Of a DNA stretch of 64,000 nt, positions 7,886 to 17,297 are shown piece after piece. Source of the DNA: Limimaricola pyoseonensis (GTDB lineage Bacteria; Pseudomonadota; Alphaproteobacteria; Rhodobacterales; Rhodobacteraceae); NCBI RefSeq assembly GCF_900102015.1, contig NZ_FNAT01000004.1:246443-310442 (forward strand), written 5' to 3'. The translations under genes and the position numbers were made by a program. The notes beneath the pieces are model-generated. The model was not told where the DNA came from and did no database searches. It saw only the letters and a program-made list of their open reading frames with translations. Positions within the stretch are counted from its first letter, which is position 1. The number at the start of each line of letters is the position of its first letter.

Positions 7886-8819
7886 CGGCGGGCTCCGCAT
7901 CGGCGGTTTCGGCCGGCGGCTCGAGCGCCGGGGCGGGCGGGCCGAACAGCTCGCGCGGCTCGGGCACGATAAGCTTGCCCGGGTCGCTCACCGTCTCGGC
8001 CTCGTGGCTGCGCAGCACCCGCAGGAATTCCAGCCGCTCGTAATCTGCGGCGAGCCGGACCCTGAGCCGGCCATCGGTGCTCATCGTCACCTGGCCCACC
8101 AGCAGGTCGGCGGGGAACATGTTGCCGTCGCCGGACGACACCACCCGGTCGCCCGGCCGGACCACGTCGGGGTTCTCGAGGAAGTCGATCGGCGGGTAGA
8201 CGGTGTTGTCGCCGGTCAGGATCGCGCGCTGGCCCGAGGGCTGGATCGTCACCGGGATGCGGCTCGAGGTGTCGGTCAGCAGCAGCACCCGGCTGGTGGT
8301 GCGCCCGACGCCCGAGATCCGGCCGACGAGCCCCATCCCGTCCATCGCCGGCCAGCCATCGAGCACGCCGTCGCGGCGGCCGACATTGACCAGCACCGAC
8401 TGCCGGAAGGGCGAGCCGCTGTCGGCGGTGACGACGCCGGTGATGTAGGTCAGCCGCGGGTCGAGCCGGACGTTGTTGAGGTCGAGCAGCTTGGCGTTCT
8501 CCTGCTCGAGCTGCAGCGCCGCCTCGCGCCAGGCGCGCATCTGCTGCAGCTCGCGCCGGAGCTGGCGGTTCTGCTCGTGCAGCTGGCTGTAGCTCTGGAA
8601 GTTGGCGGCCATGGTGGCGATGCCGGTCATCGGCGCCATCGCCCAGTCGAGCGAGGGCACGACGCGGTCGATCACCTCGGCGCGCAGCCGCTCCACGCGC
8701 GGGCTGTCCTCGATCCGCCACAGCAGGAACACCGCCGCCATGACGAGCAGGATCAGCCCGACCAGCAACCTGCGGATCGGGCGGACATAGTCTTCGCCGG
8801 TGTGTCTGTCCCTGGCCAA
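7878..8819 (-). CDS. mreC: Rod shape-determining protein MreC, TTG start
   Basis: 313 residues: one N-terminal membrane helix (about 17-34), a coiled-coil segment rich in Gln, Arg and Glu (about 78-110), and two beta-rich domains typical of periplasmic MreC (SPFRQSVLVNVG and later DRVVSSGDGNMFP), then a Pro/Ala/Glu tail. No ATG or GTG fits: TTG 8819 gives M-A-R-D-R-H-T-G, immediately before the conserved R-P-I-R-R-L-L anchor, and AGGGG lies 10 nt upstream. It scaffolds the elongasome and activates PBP2. It overlaps mreD. Confidence 0.93.
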   Translation of the reverse strand: MARDRHTGEDYVRPIRRLLVGLILLVMAAVFLLWRIEDSPRVERLRAEVIDRVVPSLDWAMAPMTGIATMAANFQSYSQLHEQNRQLRRELQQMRAWREAALQLEQENAKLLDLNNVRLDPRLTYITGVVTADSGSPFRQSVLVNVGRRDGVLDGWPAMDGMGLVGRISGVGRTTSRVLLLTDTSSRIPVTIQPSGQRAILTGDNTVYPPIDFLENPDVVRPGDRVVSSGDGNMFPADLLVGQVTMSTDGRLRVRLAADYERLEFLRVLRSHEAETVSDPGKLIVPEPRELFGPPAPALEPPAETADAEPADG

Positions 8820-8850
8820 GGGCGTCGCACCCCTATTCGCGTGATGTGAG

Positions 8851-8889
8851 GGCCCCGAAGGGCCGGGGGCGCCGCGCGTAGGCGGCGCC
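8851..8889 (-). promoter_or_regulatory. Two hairpins in the mreB-mreC intercistronic gap
   Basis: The 73-bp gap contains two adjacent perfect stem-loops: GGCGCCGC / GCGGCGCC (8868-8875 with 8882-8889, 6-nt loop) starting 3 bp after the mreB stop codon, and GGCCC-CGAA-GGGCC (8851-8864). Neither has a U-tract on the minus strand. They could stabilise mreB mRNA or attenuate transcription into mreC, giving the large MreB excess over MreC seen in rod-shaped bacteria. Function is inference. Confidence 0.55.
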
Positions 8890-8892
8890 GTC

Positions 8893-10018
<1,126 letters not shown>

Positions 10019-10107
10019 GGGCGCGCGGGCCGCCGGTCAGCGCATTTTCGCCGTGTTTTCGTGGCCCGCGGAGGTTGCGTCACCGCCGCCCCCGCGGGCG
10101 GGCGGGC

Positions 10108-11679
10108 TCACTCGCCCGCGTCGAGATAGCCGACATTCTTGACGTCGGCGCCCGGCGCGGTCTTCTCGCGCCGCACCAGCAGGCGGTTGACCGCGTTGAT
10201 GTAGGCCTTGGCCGAGGCCACCACCGTGTCGGTGTCGGCGGCCTGGCCGGTGCCGATCCGGCCCTCCTCCTCGAGCCGCACCGAGACGGTGGCCTGCGCG
10301 TCGGTGCCCTCGGTCACCGCGTGCACCTGGTAGAGCTGCAGCCGCGCCTCGTGCGGGAAGAGCGCCTTGATCGCGTTGAAGGTGGCGTCGACGGGGCCGT
10401 CGCCGGTGGCGTCGATCGACTTCTCCTCGCCGTCGACCAGCAGCACCATCTCGGCGTGCTGCGGGCCTTCCGTGCCGCAGATCACCTTCAGCGATTTCAG
10501 CTTCAGCCGGTCGGAGACCGCGTCGTTCTGCTTGACCAGCGCGATCAGGTCCTCGTCATAGACCTCCTTCTTGCGGTCGGCGAGCTCCTTGAAGCGCACG
10601 AAGACGTCGTTGAGCTGGTTGTCGGCCAGCTCGAAGCCCAACTCCTTGAGCTTGGAGCGCAGCGCCGCGCGGCCCGAATGCTTGCCCATCACCAGGTTGG
10701 TGGCCGACAGGCCGACATCCTCGGGGCGCATGATCTCGAAGGTCTCGGCGTTCTTCAGCATCCCGTCCTGGTGGATGCCGCTTTCATGCGCGAAGGCGTT
10801 CTTGCCGACGATCGCCTTGTTGAACTGCACCGGGAAGCCCGAGACGGTGGCGACGCGGCGCGAGATGTTCATGATCTTGCGGCTGTCGACGCCGGTGTCG
10901 TAGGGCATGATGTCGTGGCGCACCTTGAGCGCCATCACCACCTCTTCCAGAGCGGTGTTGCCGGCGCGTTCGCCCAGGCCGTTGATCGTGCACTCGATCT
11001 GCCGCGCGCCGCCCTCGACCGCCGCCAGCGCGTTCGCCGTCGCCATGCCGAGGTCGTTGTGGCAGTGGGTCGCGAAGACGATCTCGTCGGCGCCCGGCAC
11101 ATCGGCGATCAGCCGGCGGATCAGGTCGGCGCTTTCCACCGGGGCGGTGTAGCCCACCGTGTCGGGGATGTTGATCGTGGTGGCGCCCGCCTTGATCGCG
11201 ATCTCGACGACGCGGCGCAGGTAGTCCCACTCGGTGCGGGTCGCGTCCATCGGCGACCACTGCACGTTGTCGCACAGGTTGCGGGCGTGGGTGACGGTGT
11301 CGTGGATCCGCTCGGCCATCTCGTCCTGGGTCAGGTTCGGGATGGCGCGGTGCAGCGGCGAGGTGCCGATGAAGGTGTGGATGCGCGGGGAACGCGCGTG
11401 CTTCACCGCCTCCCAGCAGCGGTCGATGTCCTTGAAGTTGGCGCGGGCGAGGCCGCAGATCGTGGCCTGCTTCGACTGGCGGGCGATCTCGGCCACCGCC
11501 TTGAAGTCGCCCTCCGAGGCGATCGGGAAGCCGGCCTCGATGATGTCCACGCCCATCTCGTCGAGCATCTCGGCGATCTCGAGCTTCTCGGCATGGGTCA
11601 TGGTCGCGCCGGGCGACTGCTCGCCGTCGCGCAGCGTGGTGTCGAAGATCAGGACGCGGTTTTCGGGGCGGTTGGTCAT
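10108..11679 (-). CDS. leuA: 2-isopropylmalate synthase
   Basis: 523 residues. Catalyses the first committed step of leucine biosynthesis: acetyl-CoA + 2-ketoisovalerate to 2-isopropylmalate. The catalytic TIM barrel begins with IFDTTLRDGEQSPG (residues 10-23; Arg and Asp catalytic/metal residues) and contains the metal-binding ATHCHNDLG; the C-terminal third is the LeuA allosteric domain (V-D-A-T-F-N-A-I, R-L-Q-L-Y-Q-V-H-A-V) that gives leucine feedback inhibition. ATG 11679 has AAGGA 8 nt upstream. It is monocistronic here and preceded by a leucine-rich leader ORF, so both attenuation and feedback control are expected. Confidence 0.97.
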   Translation of the reverse strand: MTNRPENRVLIFDTTLRDGEQSPGATMTHAEKLEIAEMLDEMGVDIIEAGFPIASEGDFKAVAEIARQSKQATICGLARANFKDIDRCWEAVKHARSPRIHTFIGTSPLHRAIPNLTQDEMAERIHDTVTHARNLCDNVQWSPMDATRTEWDYLRRVVEIAIKAGATTINIPDTVGYTAPVESADLIRRLIADVPGADEIVFATHCHNDLGMATANALAAVEGGARQIECTINGLGERAGNTALEEVVMALKVRHDIMPYDTGVDSRKIMNISRRVATVSGFPVQFNKAIVGKNAFAHESGIHQDGMLKNAETFEIMRPEDVGLSATNLVMGKHSGRAALRSKLKELGFELADNQLNDVFVRFKELADRKKEVYDEDLIALVKQNDAVSDRLKLKSLKVICGTEGPQHAEMVLLVDGEEKSIDATGDGPVDATFNAIKALFPHEARLQLYQVHAVTEGTDAQATVSVRLEEEGRIGTGQAADTDTVVASAKAYINAVNRLLVRREKTAPGADVKNVGYLDAGE

Positions 11680-11735
11680 GGGGTGGTCCTTCGTTGTCCT
11701 TTGGTCCGGGTGCTTGCTCCGGCGCGGTCGCGTGT

Positions 11736-11771
11736 CCTCTGAGCGCTCGCGCCGAATGGCACGCTCAGAGG
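11736..11771 (-). promoter_or_regulatory. leuA attenuator stem-loop
   Basis: Perfect 10-bp inverted repeat: CCTCTGAGCG in the mRNA (11762-11771) and CGCTCAGAGG (11736-11745), with a 16-nt loop. The first arm overlaps the last Leu codon and the stop codon of the leader ORF, so a translating ribosome would mask it. There is no U-tract after the stem, so it may act through Rho, RNA processing, or as the antiterminator partner of another fold. Confidence 0.75.
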
Positions 11772-11845
11772 CGCGTAAGGAGAAGAAGGGTCCGAAGCGC
11801 GGCTCGGGCCGCGGCGGACGATGCGGGCATGGTCATCCGGCTCAT
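11765..11845 (-). CDS. leuA leader peptide
   Basis: ATG 11845 to TGA 11765 encodes 26 residues ending A-A-L-R-T-L-L-L-L-T-R-L: six Leu codons, five of them in the last seven residues (CTT CTT CTC CTT, then CTC). CTT is expected to be scarce in so GC-rich a genome, so charged tRNA-Leu shortage should stall the ribosome here. It lies 85 bp upstream of leuA on the same strand with a hairpin over its stop. In-frame ATGs at codons 4 and 6 are alternative starts; the -10 placement suggests a leaderless mRNA beginning at or next to codon 1. Confidence 0.8.
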   Translation of the reverse strand: MSRMTMPASSAAARAALRTLLLLTRL

Positions 11846-11852
11846 GGGCGGG

Positions 11853-11881
11853 ACTATAACCGGCCGCTCGCGGATGGAAAG
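11853..11881 (-). promoter_or_regulatory. Candidate leuA leader promoter
   Basis: On the minus strand TATAGT (11853-11858) is a good -10 hexamer. Position 11846, the base before the leader ATG, is the predicted transcription start. A weak -35 (CTTTCC or TTTCCA) is 16-17 bp upstream. If correct, the leader ORF is translated from an mRNA with almost no 5' UTR. Confidence 0.5.
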
Positions 11882-12053
11882 CCCGGATCGGCGGGAATTT
11901 TCCGCGGCCCCGCCGCCCGTCTCCGCCAGCCCCCTCCGGGCTCCGCCGGACTTCGGGCCGGACACCGGACCGGGGCGCGGCATCGTGCCGCCGCCGGCGC
12001 GGTTTGACCGCCTTCGGGCCGCCTCTACCTCGCAGCGCATGGCAGATGATAGC

Positions 12054-12752
12054 ATGAGAGCGCTTGTCACGGGCGGCGCGAAGGGGATCGGGCGCGGGAT
12101 CGTGAAGCGGCTCGCGCAGGAAGGCTGGGACGTCGTCGCGATGGATCGCGACGCGGACGGCCTGTCGGGGCTGCCGCAGGGCGCGCGCGGCCTCACGGGC
12201 GACGTCTCCGACGAGGCCTCGGTGCGCCGCGCCGTGGCGGAGACCGGCTGGGACGGGCTCGACCTTCTGGTCAACAATGCCGGCCTCGCCGCGCCGTGGG
12301 TCGGGCCGGTCGAGGATCTGGCGCTCGAGGACTGGAACGCCTTCATCGGCACCAACCTCACAGGCGCCTTCCTGATGGCCAAGCACTGCGTGCCACTGCT
12401 GCGGGCGCGGCGCGGCGCCATCGTCAACGTCACCTCGTCGCGGGCGGTCCAGTCCGAGCCCGACACCGAGCCCTACGCCGCCGCCAAGGGCGGGCTGACG
12501 GCGCTGACCCACGCGCTCGCCGTCTCGCTCGGCCCCGAGATCCGCGTCAACGCCATCGCGCCGGGCTGGATCGTCACCGAAGGCTGGGACGATCTGCGCG
12601 GGATCGACCACGCGCAGCACCCGGCGGGCCGCGCCGGCCGGCCCGAGGACGTGGCCGAGGCGGTGCTCTGGCTGGCTAAAGCCGGCTTCATGACCGGCGA
12701 GAGCATCCTGCTCGACGGCGGAATGACGAAGAAGATGATCTATGCCGAGTGA
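12054..12752 (+). CDS. SDR family oxidoreductase
   Basis: 232-residue classical short-chain dehydrogenase. TGGAKGIG near the N-terminus binds NAD(P); LLVNNAGLA, a Ser in NVTSSRAV and Y-A-A-A-K complete the catalytic set; the C-terminal LLDGGMTKK is the usual SDR ending. Substrate unknown. ATG 12054 places the first strand (R-A-L-V-T-G-G) at residue 2; an in-frame ATG at 12039 would add M-A-D-D-S. It overlaps the next SDR by 11 nt, making a three-gene operon with the photolyase. Confidence 0.85.
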   Translation: MRALVTGGAKGIGRGIVKRLAQEGWDVVAMDRDADGLSGLPQGARGLTGDVSDEASVRRAVAETGWDGLDLLVNNAGLAAPWVGPVEDLALEDWNAFIGTNLTGAFLMAKHCVPLLRARRGAIVNVTSSRAVQSEPDTEPYAAAKGGLTALTHALAVSLGPEIRVNAIAPGWIVTEGWDDLRGIDHAQHPAGRAGRPEDVAEAVLWLAKAGFMTGESILLDGGMTKKMIYAE

Positions 12753-13428
12753 GACCCCCGAAGCCGCCCCCGCCACTGCGCTCGTGATCGGCGCCTCCGG
12801 CGGCATCGGCGCGGCGCTCGCCGCCGCACTGGAAGACCGCGGCACCGCCGTCACCCGGCTGTCGCGCCGCCAAGACGGCCTCGACGTGACTGACCCGGAC
12901 GCGGTCGCGCGCGTGCTCGGCGCGGTGGAGGGGCCGTTCGAGCTGATCCTCGTCGCCGTCGGCATCCTCGCGCCCAAGGGGCAGGGGCCGGAAAAGGCGC
13001 TCGACGCGATCGACGCCGATCACATGAACCGCGTCTTCGCGGTCAACGCCACCGGCCCGGCGCTGATGCTGCGGCACCTGCCGCGGCTCCTGGCGGACGG
13101 CGGGCGCTGCGGCGTGCTCTCGGCGCGGGTCGGCTCGATCGGCGACAACGGCATGGGCGGCTGGTATTCCTACCGCGCCTCCAAGGCCGCCCTGAACCAG
13201 ATCGTGCACGGCGCGGCGCTGGAGCTGAAGCGGCAGGACAAGGGCGCGGTGCTGGTCGCCCTGCATCCCGGCACGGTCGAGACCGAGTTCACCGCGGCCT
13301 ATGCCGGGCGGCACAAGATGGTCGCGCCCGAAGAGGCGGCCCAGAACCTCCTGCAGGTCATGGACAATCTCGACCCGGCGCAGTCGGGCGGCTTCTACGA
13401 CTGGCGCGGGGAGGCGGTGCCGTGGTGA
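12742..13428 (+). CDS. SDR family NAD(P)-dependent oxidoreductase, C-factor type
   Basis: 228 residues. ALVIGASGGIG is the nucleotide-binding motif and Y-R-A-S-K the catalytic Tyr/Lys pair; the NNAG motif is replaced by V-A-V-G-I-L-A-P, as in CsgA/C-factor-like SDRs such as YwfD. The ending G-G-F-Y-D-W-R-G-E-A-V-P-W also matches that subgroup. It overlaps the upstream SDR by 11 nt and the photolyase start by several nt, so all three are coupled. Substrate unknown. Confidence 0.85.
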   Translation: MPSETPEAAPATALVIGASGGIGAALAAALEDRGTAVTRLSRRQDGLDVTDPDAVARVLGAVEGPFELILVAVGILAPKGQGPEKALDAIDADHMNRVFAVNATGPALMLRHLPRLLADGGRCGVLSARVGSIGDNGMGGWYSYRASKAALNQIVHGAALELKRQDKGAVLVALHPGTVETEFTAAYAGRHKMVAPEEAAQNLLQVMDNLDPAQSGGFYDWRGEAVPW

Positions 13429-14948
13429 GGCTGGTCCTCGTCCTCGGCGACCAGCTCACGCAGACCCTCTCGGCGCTGCGCGAGGCCGACCGCGAAAACG
13501 ACGTCGTGGTGATGGCCGAGGTGGGCAGCGAGGCCACTTACGTGCCGCATCACCCCAAGAAGATCGCCTTCCTCTTCGCCGCCATGCGCAAGTTCGCCGC
13601 GCGGCTCGAAGGCGATGGCTGGACCGTCGCTTACACCAAGCTCGACGACCCCGAGAACGCGGGCTCGATCCCGGGCGAGCTGCTGCGCCGGGCCGAGGCG
13701 CACGGCGCGGAGGAAGTCATCGCCACCGAGCCGGGCGAATGGCGGCTGATCCACGCGCTGGAGGAACTGCCGATCCCGGTGCGGCAGCTCAGCGACGACC
13801 GCTTCCTCGCCAGCCACGCCGATTTCGAGGCCTGGGCCGAGGGCCGCAAGAGCCTCAGGATGGAGTATTTCTACCGCGAGATGCGCCGCCGCACCGGCCT
13901 CCTGATGGAGGGCGACGAGCCCGCCGGCGGCAAGTGGAACTTCGACCACGAGAACCGCAAGCCCGCCCCGGACGACGTCGATTTCTCGGGGCCGATGTCC
14001 TTCACTCCCGACGAGACGGTGGAGGAGGTGCTCGACCTCGTCGAGCGCCGCTTCGGCAACAATTTCGGGCGTCTGCGCCCCTTCGACTTCGCCACCGACG
14101 AGGGACAGGCGCGGCGGCAGCTGGCGCATTGGCTGAAGGGGGGCCTCGCGAAGTTCGGCGACTACCAGGACGCGATGCTGACCGACGAGCCCTATCTCTA
14201 TCACGGCCTCATCAGCTTCTACATGAACGCGGGGCTTCTCGACCCGCTCGAGGTCTGCCGCAAGGTGGAGCAGGCGTGGAAGGAGGGCCTCGCGCCGATC
14301 AACGCCGCCGAAGGTTTCATCCGCCAGATCATCGGCTGGCGCGAGTTCATGCGCGGCATCTACTTCCTGCAGGGCCCCGACTACACCTCGCGCAACATCC
14401 TGCGCCACGACCGCAGCCTGCCGGGGATGTACTGGGGCGACGAGACGAAGATGCACTGCATCGGCACCGCCGTCGCCAACACCCGCGACCACGCCTATGC
14501 CCACCACATCCAGCGGCTGATGATCACCGGCAACTTCGCCCTGATCGCGCAGGTCGACCCGGCCGAGGTGCACGAGTGGTACCTCGCGGTCTATGCCGAT
14601 GCCTATGAATGGGTCGAGGCGCCGAACGTGATCGGCATGAGCCAGTTCGCCGATGGCGGCATCGTCGGCTCCAAGCCCTATGTCAGCTCGGGCAGCTACA
14701 TCGACCGCATGTCGGACTACTGCAAGAGCTGCCATTACGACGTGAAGACCAAGACGGGCGAGGGGGCCTGCCCGTTCAACCTGCTCTACTGGCACTTCCT
14801 CGACCGCCACCGCCAGCGCTTCGAAGGCAACGGGCGGATGGCACAGATGTACCGGACCTGGGACCGGATGGATGCCGAGAAGCGCCGCACCGTGCTGCGC
14901 GAGGCGGAAGAGTTCCTCGACCGGATGGACAGGGGCGAGCGGGTCTAG
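13422..14948 (+). CDS. FeS-BCP family photolyase/cryptochrome
   Basis: 508 residues. Starts with L-V-L-V-L-G-D-Q-L-T, the signature of the deoxyribodipyrimidine photolyase-related (PhrB/CryB) branch. Cys346, Cys434, Cys437 and Cys450 have exactly the spacing of the four Cys that bind the 4Fe-4S cluster in Agrobacterium PhrB. Residues FIRQIIGWREFMRG and the following FAD-pocket segment are conserved. Predicted to repair (6-4) photoproducts with light and/or act as a blue-light regulator, as Rhodobacter CryB does. GTG 13422 or GTG 13425 is the start; the second gives a GTGA overlap with the upstream SDR. Confidence 0.93.
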   Translation: MVRLVLVLGDQLTQTLSALREADRENDVVVMAEVGSEATYVPHHPKKIAFLFAAMRKFAARLEGDGWTVAYTKLDDPENAGSIPGELLRRAEAHGAEEVIATEPGEWRLIHALEELPIPVRQLSDDRFLASHADFEAWAEGRKSLRMEYFYREMRRRTGLLMEGDEPAGGKWNFDHENRKPAPDDVDFSGPMSFTPDETVEEVLDLVERRFGNNFGRLRPFDFATDEGQARRQLAHWLKGGLAKFGDYQDAMLTDEPYLYHGLISFYMNAGLLDPLEVCRKVEQAWKEGLAPINAAEGFIRQIIGWREFMRGIYFLQGPDYTSRNILRHDRSLPGMYWGDETKMHCIGTAVANTRDHAYAHHIQRLMITGNFALIAQVDPAEVHEWYLAVYADAYEWVEAPNVIGMSQFADGGIVGSKPYVSSGSYIDRMSDYCKSCHYDVKTKTGEGACPFNLLYWHFLDRHRQRFEGNGRMAQMYRTWDRMDAEKRRTVLREAEEFLDRMDRGERV

Positions 14949-14960
14949 CGCCCGTCGCTC

Positions 14961-16544
14961 TCAGCTGTCCTCTTCGGCGGTCTCGCCCTCGGTCGCCGTC
15001 TCCGCGCCGGTCCCGGCCTCCGCCTCGGGCGCGGGCTCCGCTTCCGGCGCCTCGGGGGCCTCCGGGGTCTCGGCCGCCTCGCCCTCCGCCGCCCCGGCGT
15101 CCTCGCCGGTTCCGGTCGACTCCGCCGCCTCCGGCGTCTCGGTCGGCGCGTCGCCGACGAAGGCGCCGTCTCGCCAGCCGCCATCCTCGGTCTCGCCGGT
15201 GGCGTAGCGCATCACGCCCTGGCCCTGCCGCCGCCCGTCGCGGAAATTGCCCTCGTAGACGTCGCCATTGGCGTAGGTGGCGATGCCTTCGCCCTCGATC
15301 TCGCCATCCGACCAGTCGCCTTCATAGGTGAAGCCGTCGGGCATCGTGATCTTGCCCTGGCCGTGGCGCTGGCCGTCCTTGAAGCCGCCGACATAGACCG
15401 TGCCGTCGGCATAGGTCGCGGTGCCCTGGCCCTCGCGCTGGCCCTCGACCCATTCGCCCTCGTAGCTGTAGCCGTCGGCATAGGTCATCTTGCCGGTGCC
15501 GTGGTTCTGGGCGTTGCGGAACTCGCCCTCGTAGACCAGCCCGTTGGCATAGGTGGCGACGCCCTTGCCCTCGATCACCCCGTCGGTCCACTCGCCCTCG
15601 TAGGTCGAGCCGTCGGGATAGGTGATCTTGCCGGTGCCGTTGGCGAGGTCGCCCGCGAACTGGCCGACATAGACCGAGCCGTCGGGATAGGTCACCTCGC
15701 CCTGGCCCTCGATCCGGCCCTCGACCCAGGCGCCGACATACTCGTAGCCGTCGACCCCGGTGAAGCTGCCCTGGCCGTGGCGCAGGTCGTTCTTGAACGC
15801 ACCCTCGTAGACATCGCCATTGGCGTAGGTGACGCGGCCCTCGCCATGGCGCTGGCCGGCCAGCAGCGCGCCTTCGTAGACGTCGCCGTTGGGCTGGGTG
15901 AGCCGGCCCTCGCCCTCGATCCGGCCGTCGACCCACTGGCCCTCGTAGACCAGGCCGTCGGGCATGGTGAGCCGGCCCTCGCCCTCGCGCTCGCCGGCCG
16001 AGAGCCGGCCCTCGTAGACCGAGCCGTCGGGATAGGTGATCTTGCCCTCGCCCTCCTTGACGCCGTTCACCCACTGGCCCTCGTAGACGTAGCCGTCGGG
16101 GCTGGTGAGCGTGCCGGTGCCGTGGTGCATGGCGTTGCGGAACTCGCCCTCGTAGCGGGTGCCGTTGGCGTAGTCGGCGACGCCGCGGCCGGTGATCTTG
16201 CCGTCGGCCCATTCGCCCTCGTAGGTGCCGCCATCGGCGAAGGTGATCTTGCCCACGCCCTCGGGCTTGCCGCGCGCGAACTGGCCCTCGTAGACCGAGC
16301 CGTTGGGGAAGGTGGCCGTGCCCTCGCCGCGGATCTCGCCCTCGAACCACTCGCCGCGATACTCGTAGCCGTTGGGCAGCCGGTAGGTGCCCTGTCCGTG
16401 CTGGCGGCCGTTCAGGAACTGGCCCTCGTAGACGCCGCCATCCTCGTATTGCTTGACGGTGACGTCCTGCGCCGCGGAGGTCGAGGCCAGCGCGATGGCC
16501 GCCGCCGCCGCGAGTGTGAACGCGCGCACTTGTCCTGCCGGCAT
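14961..16544 (-). CDS. Secreted MORN-repeat protein with acidic tail
   Basis: 527 residues: signal peptide (1-25, cleavage after S-A-A), exactly eighteen 23-residue MORN repeats (38-451) of the form VYEGxWxxGxxxGxGxxTYxDGS, one degenerate repeat, and a 60-residue Glu/Ala/Pro-rich tail. ATG 16544 is chosen because the signal peptide follows directly; a TTG at 16562 lies upstream. Repeats 1-9 and 10-18 match in register, so the array is an internally duplicated block (see findings). Probably periplasmic or cell-surface; MORN repeats elsewhere bind lipids or proteins. It faces the photolyase gene with a 12-bp gap. Confidence 0.9.
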   Translation of the reverse strand: MPAGQVRAFTLAAAAAIALASTSAAQDVTVKQYEDGGVYEGQFLNGRQHGQGTYRLPNGYEYRGEWFEGEIRGEGTATFPNGSVYEGQFARGKPEGVGKITFADGGTYEGEWADGKITGRGVADYANGTRYEGEFRNAMHHGTGTLTSPDGYVYEGQWVNGVKEGEGKITYPDGSVYEGRLSAGEREGEGRLTMPDGLVYEGQWVDGRIEGEGRLTQPNGDVYEGALLAGQRHGEGRVTYANGDVYEGAFKNDLRHGQGSFTGVDGYEYVGAWVEGRIEGQGEVTYPDGSVYVGQFAGDLANGTGKITYPDGSTYEGEWTDGVIEGKGVATYANGLVYEGEFRNAQNHGTGKMTYADGYSYEGEWVEGQREGQGTATYADGTVYVGGFKDGQRHGQGKITMPDGFTYEGDWSDGEIEGEGIATYANGDVYEGNFRDGRRQGQGVMRYATGETEDGGWRDGAFVGDAPTETPEAAESTGTGEDAGAAEGEAAETPEAPEAPEAEPAPEAEAGTGAETATEGETAEEDS

Positions 16545-16649
16545 GGCCGCCTTTGCCCCCAATGCGATCGGCCCGGTTCGACCGGACCCGGTTTGAGCTT
16601 TCGCGTCAGACTAGCCGTGCCCCCGGAGCAAGACAACCGCTCCGGCGTC

Positions 16650-17153
16650 TCAGGCCGGAGTGGCGCGCGGCGGCCACAGCTCGGGAAAGGGCCCGCCGCC
16701 AAGGGGATGGCTGCGCGGCCGCGGCACCGCCGCGATCCGGTCGGCGAAGCGGCGCGGCGCCTCGGGGTCGGCGGCCTCGGTCTCGACCTGCGCCTGGCCC
16801 GGCGGGTAGGCGCCGAGCACCGCGAAGCCGTCGCGCGCCGACAGGCAGCGATGGCCGAACCCGGCCGGCAGCACCAGCGCGTCGCTGGCCGAGACCTCGA
16901 CCGGCGCACCCTCCGGCCCGCCCAGCTGCAGCCGGGCCGCGCCGGCCACGCACAAGAGCGCCTCATGCGCGTTCGGGTGGAAATGGTGGTGGTCGTACAC
17001 GCCCCAGCGCCAGATCCCGCCCCAGCCGGCGGCGCGCAGCAGCGCCTCGGCCTCGCCCGGCGCGAAGGCGCCGGGCAGCAGCAGCGCCGGCCAGTGCGGG
17101 TGGTTGGGGATGCCGCCATTGGCGGCCGCGCTCAGCGTGCGGATCTCTGTCAT
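16650..17153 (-). CDS. Cupin protein, YjlB type
   Basis: 167 residues. The sequence W-G-V-Y-D-H-H-H-F-H-P-N-A-H-E-A-L-L is a cupin motif 1 with a His cluster for a metal, followed by A-R-L-Q-L-G-G and a second barrel half with V-L-P-A-G-F-G-H. The order matches the uncharacterised YjlB cupins. ATG 17153. It is monocistronic, 105 bp after (downstream of) the MORN gene start in map order and divergent from wrbA. No substrate can be assigned. Confidence 0.8.
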   Translation of the reverse strand: MTEIRTLSAAANGGIPNHPHWPALLLPGAFAPGEAEALLRAAGWGGIWRWGVYDHHHFHPNAHEALLCVAGAARLQLGGPEGAPVEVSASDALVLPAGFGHRCLSARDGFAVLGAYPPGQAQVETEAADPEAPRRFADRIAAVPRPRSHPLGGGPFPELWPPRATPA

Positions 17154-17297
17154 GCGAGCGCAGCTAGGCATGCAGGCGCGGGTGGTCAATGCGCGCGGCG
17201 GTTGCGCACGGCGCCTGTTCGCCGGTGAGGGGGCGGCGACCCGCCCGCCGCGCCCTATGTCTCGGCCGGGAAGGCACTGAACAGGGAGGAGCCGCTC

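Noticed and set aside
15192-16433. Regular 69-bp DNA periodicity, considered as a CRISPR-like or satellite array
   Set aside because: The repeats are in-frame MORN coding units without constant repeat and variable spacer parts.
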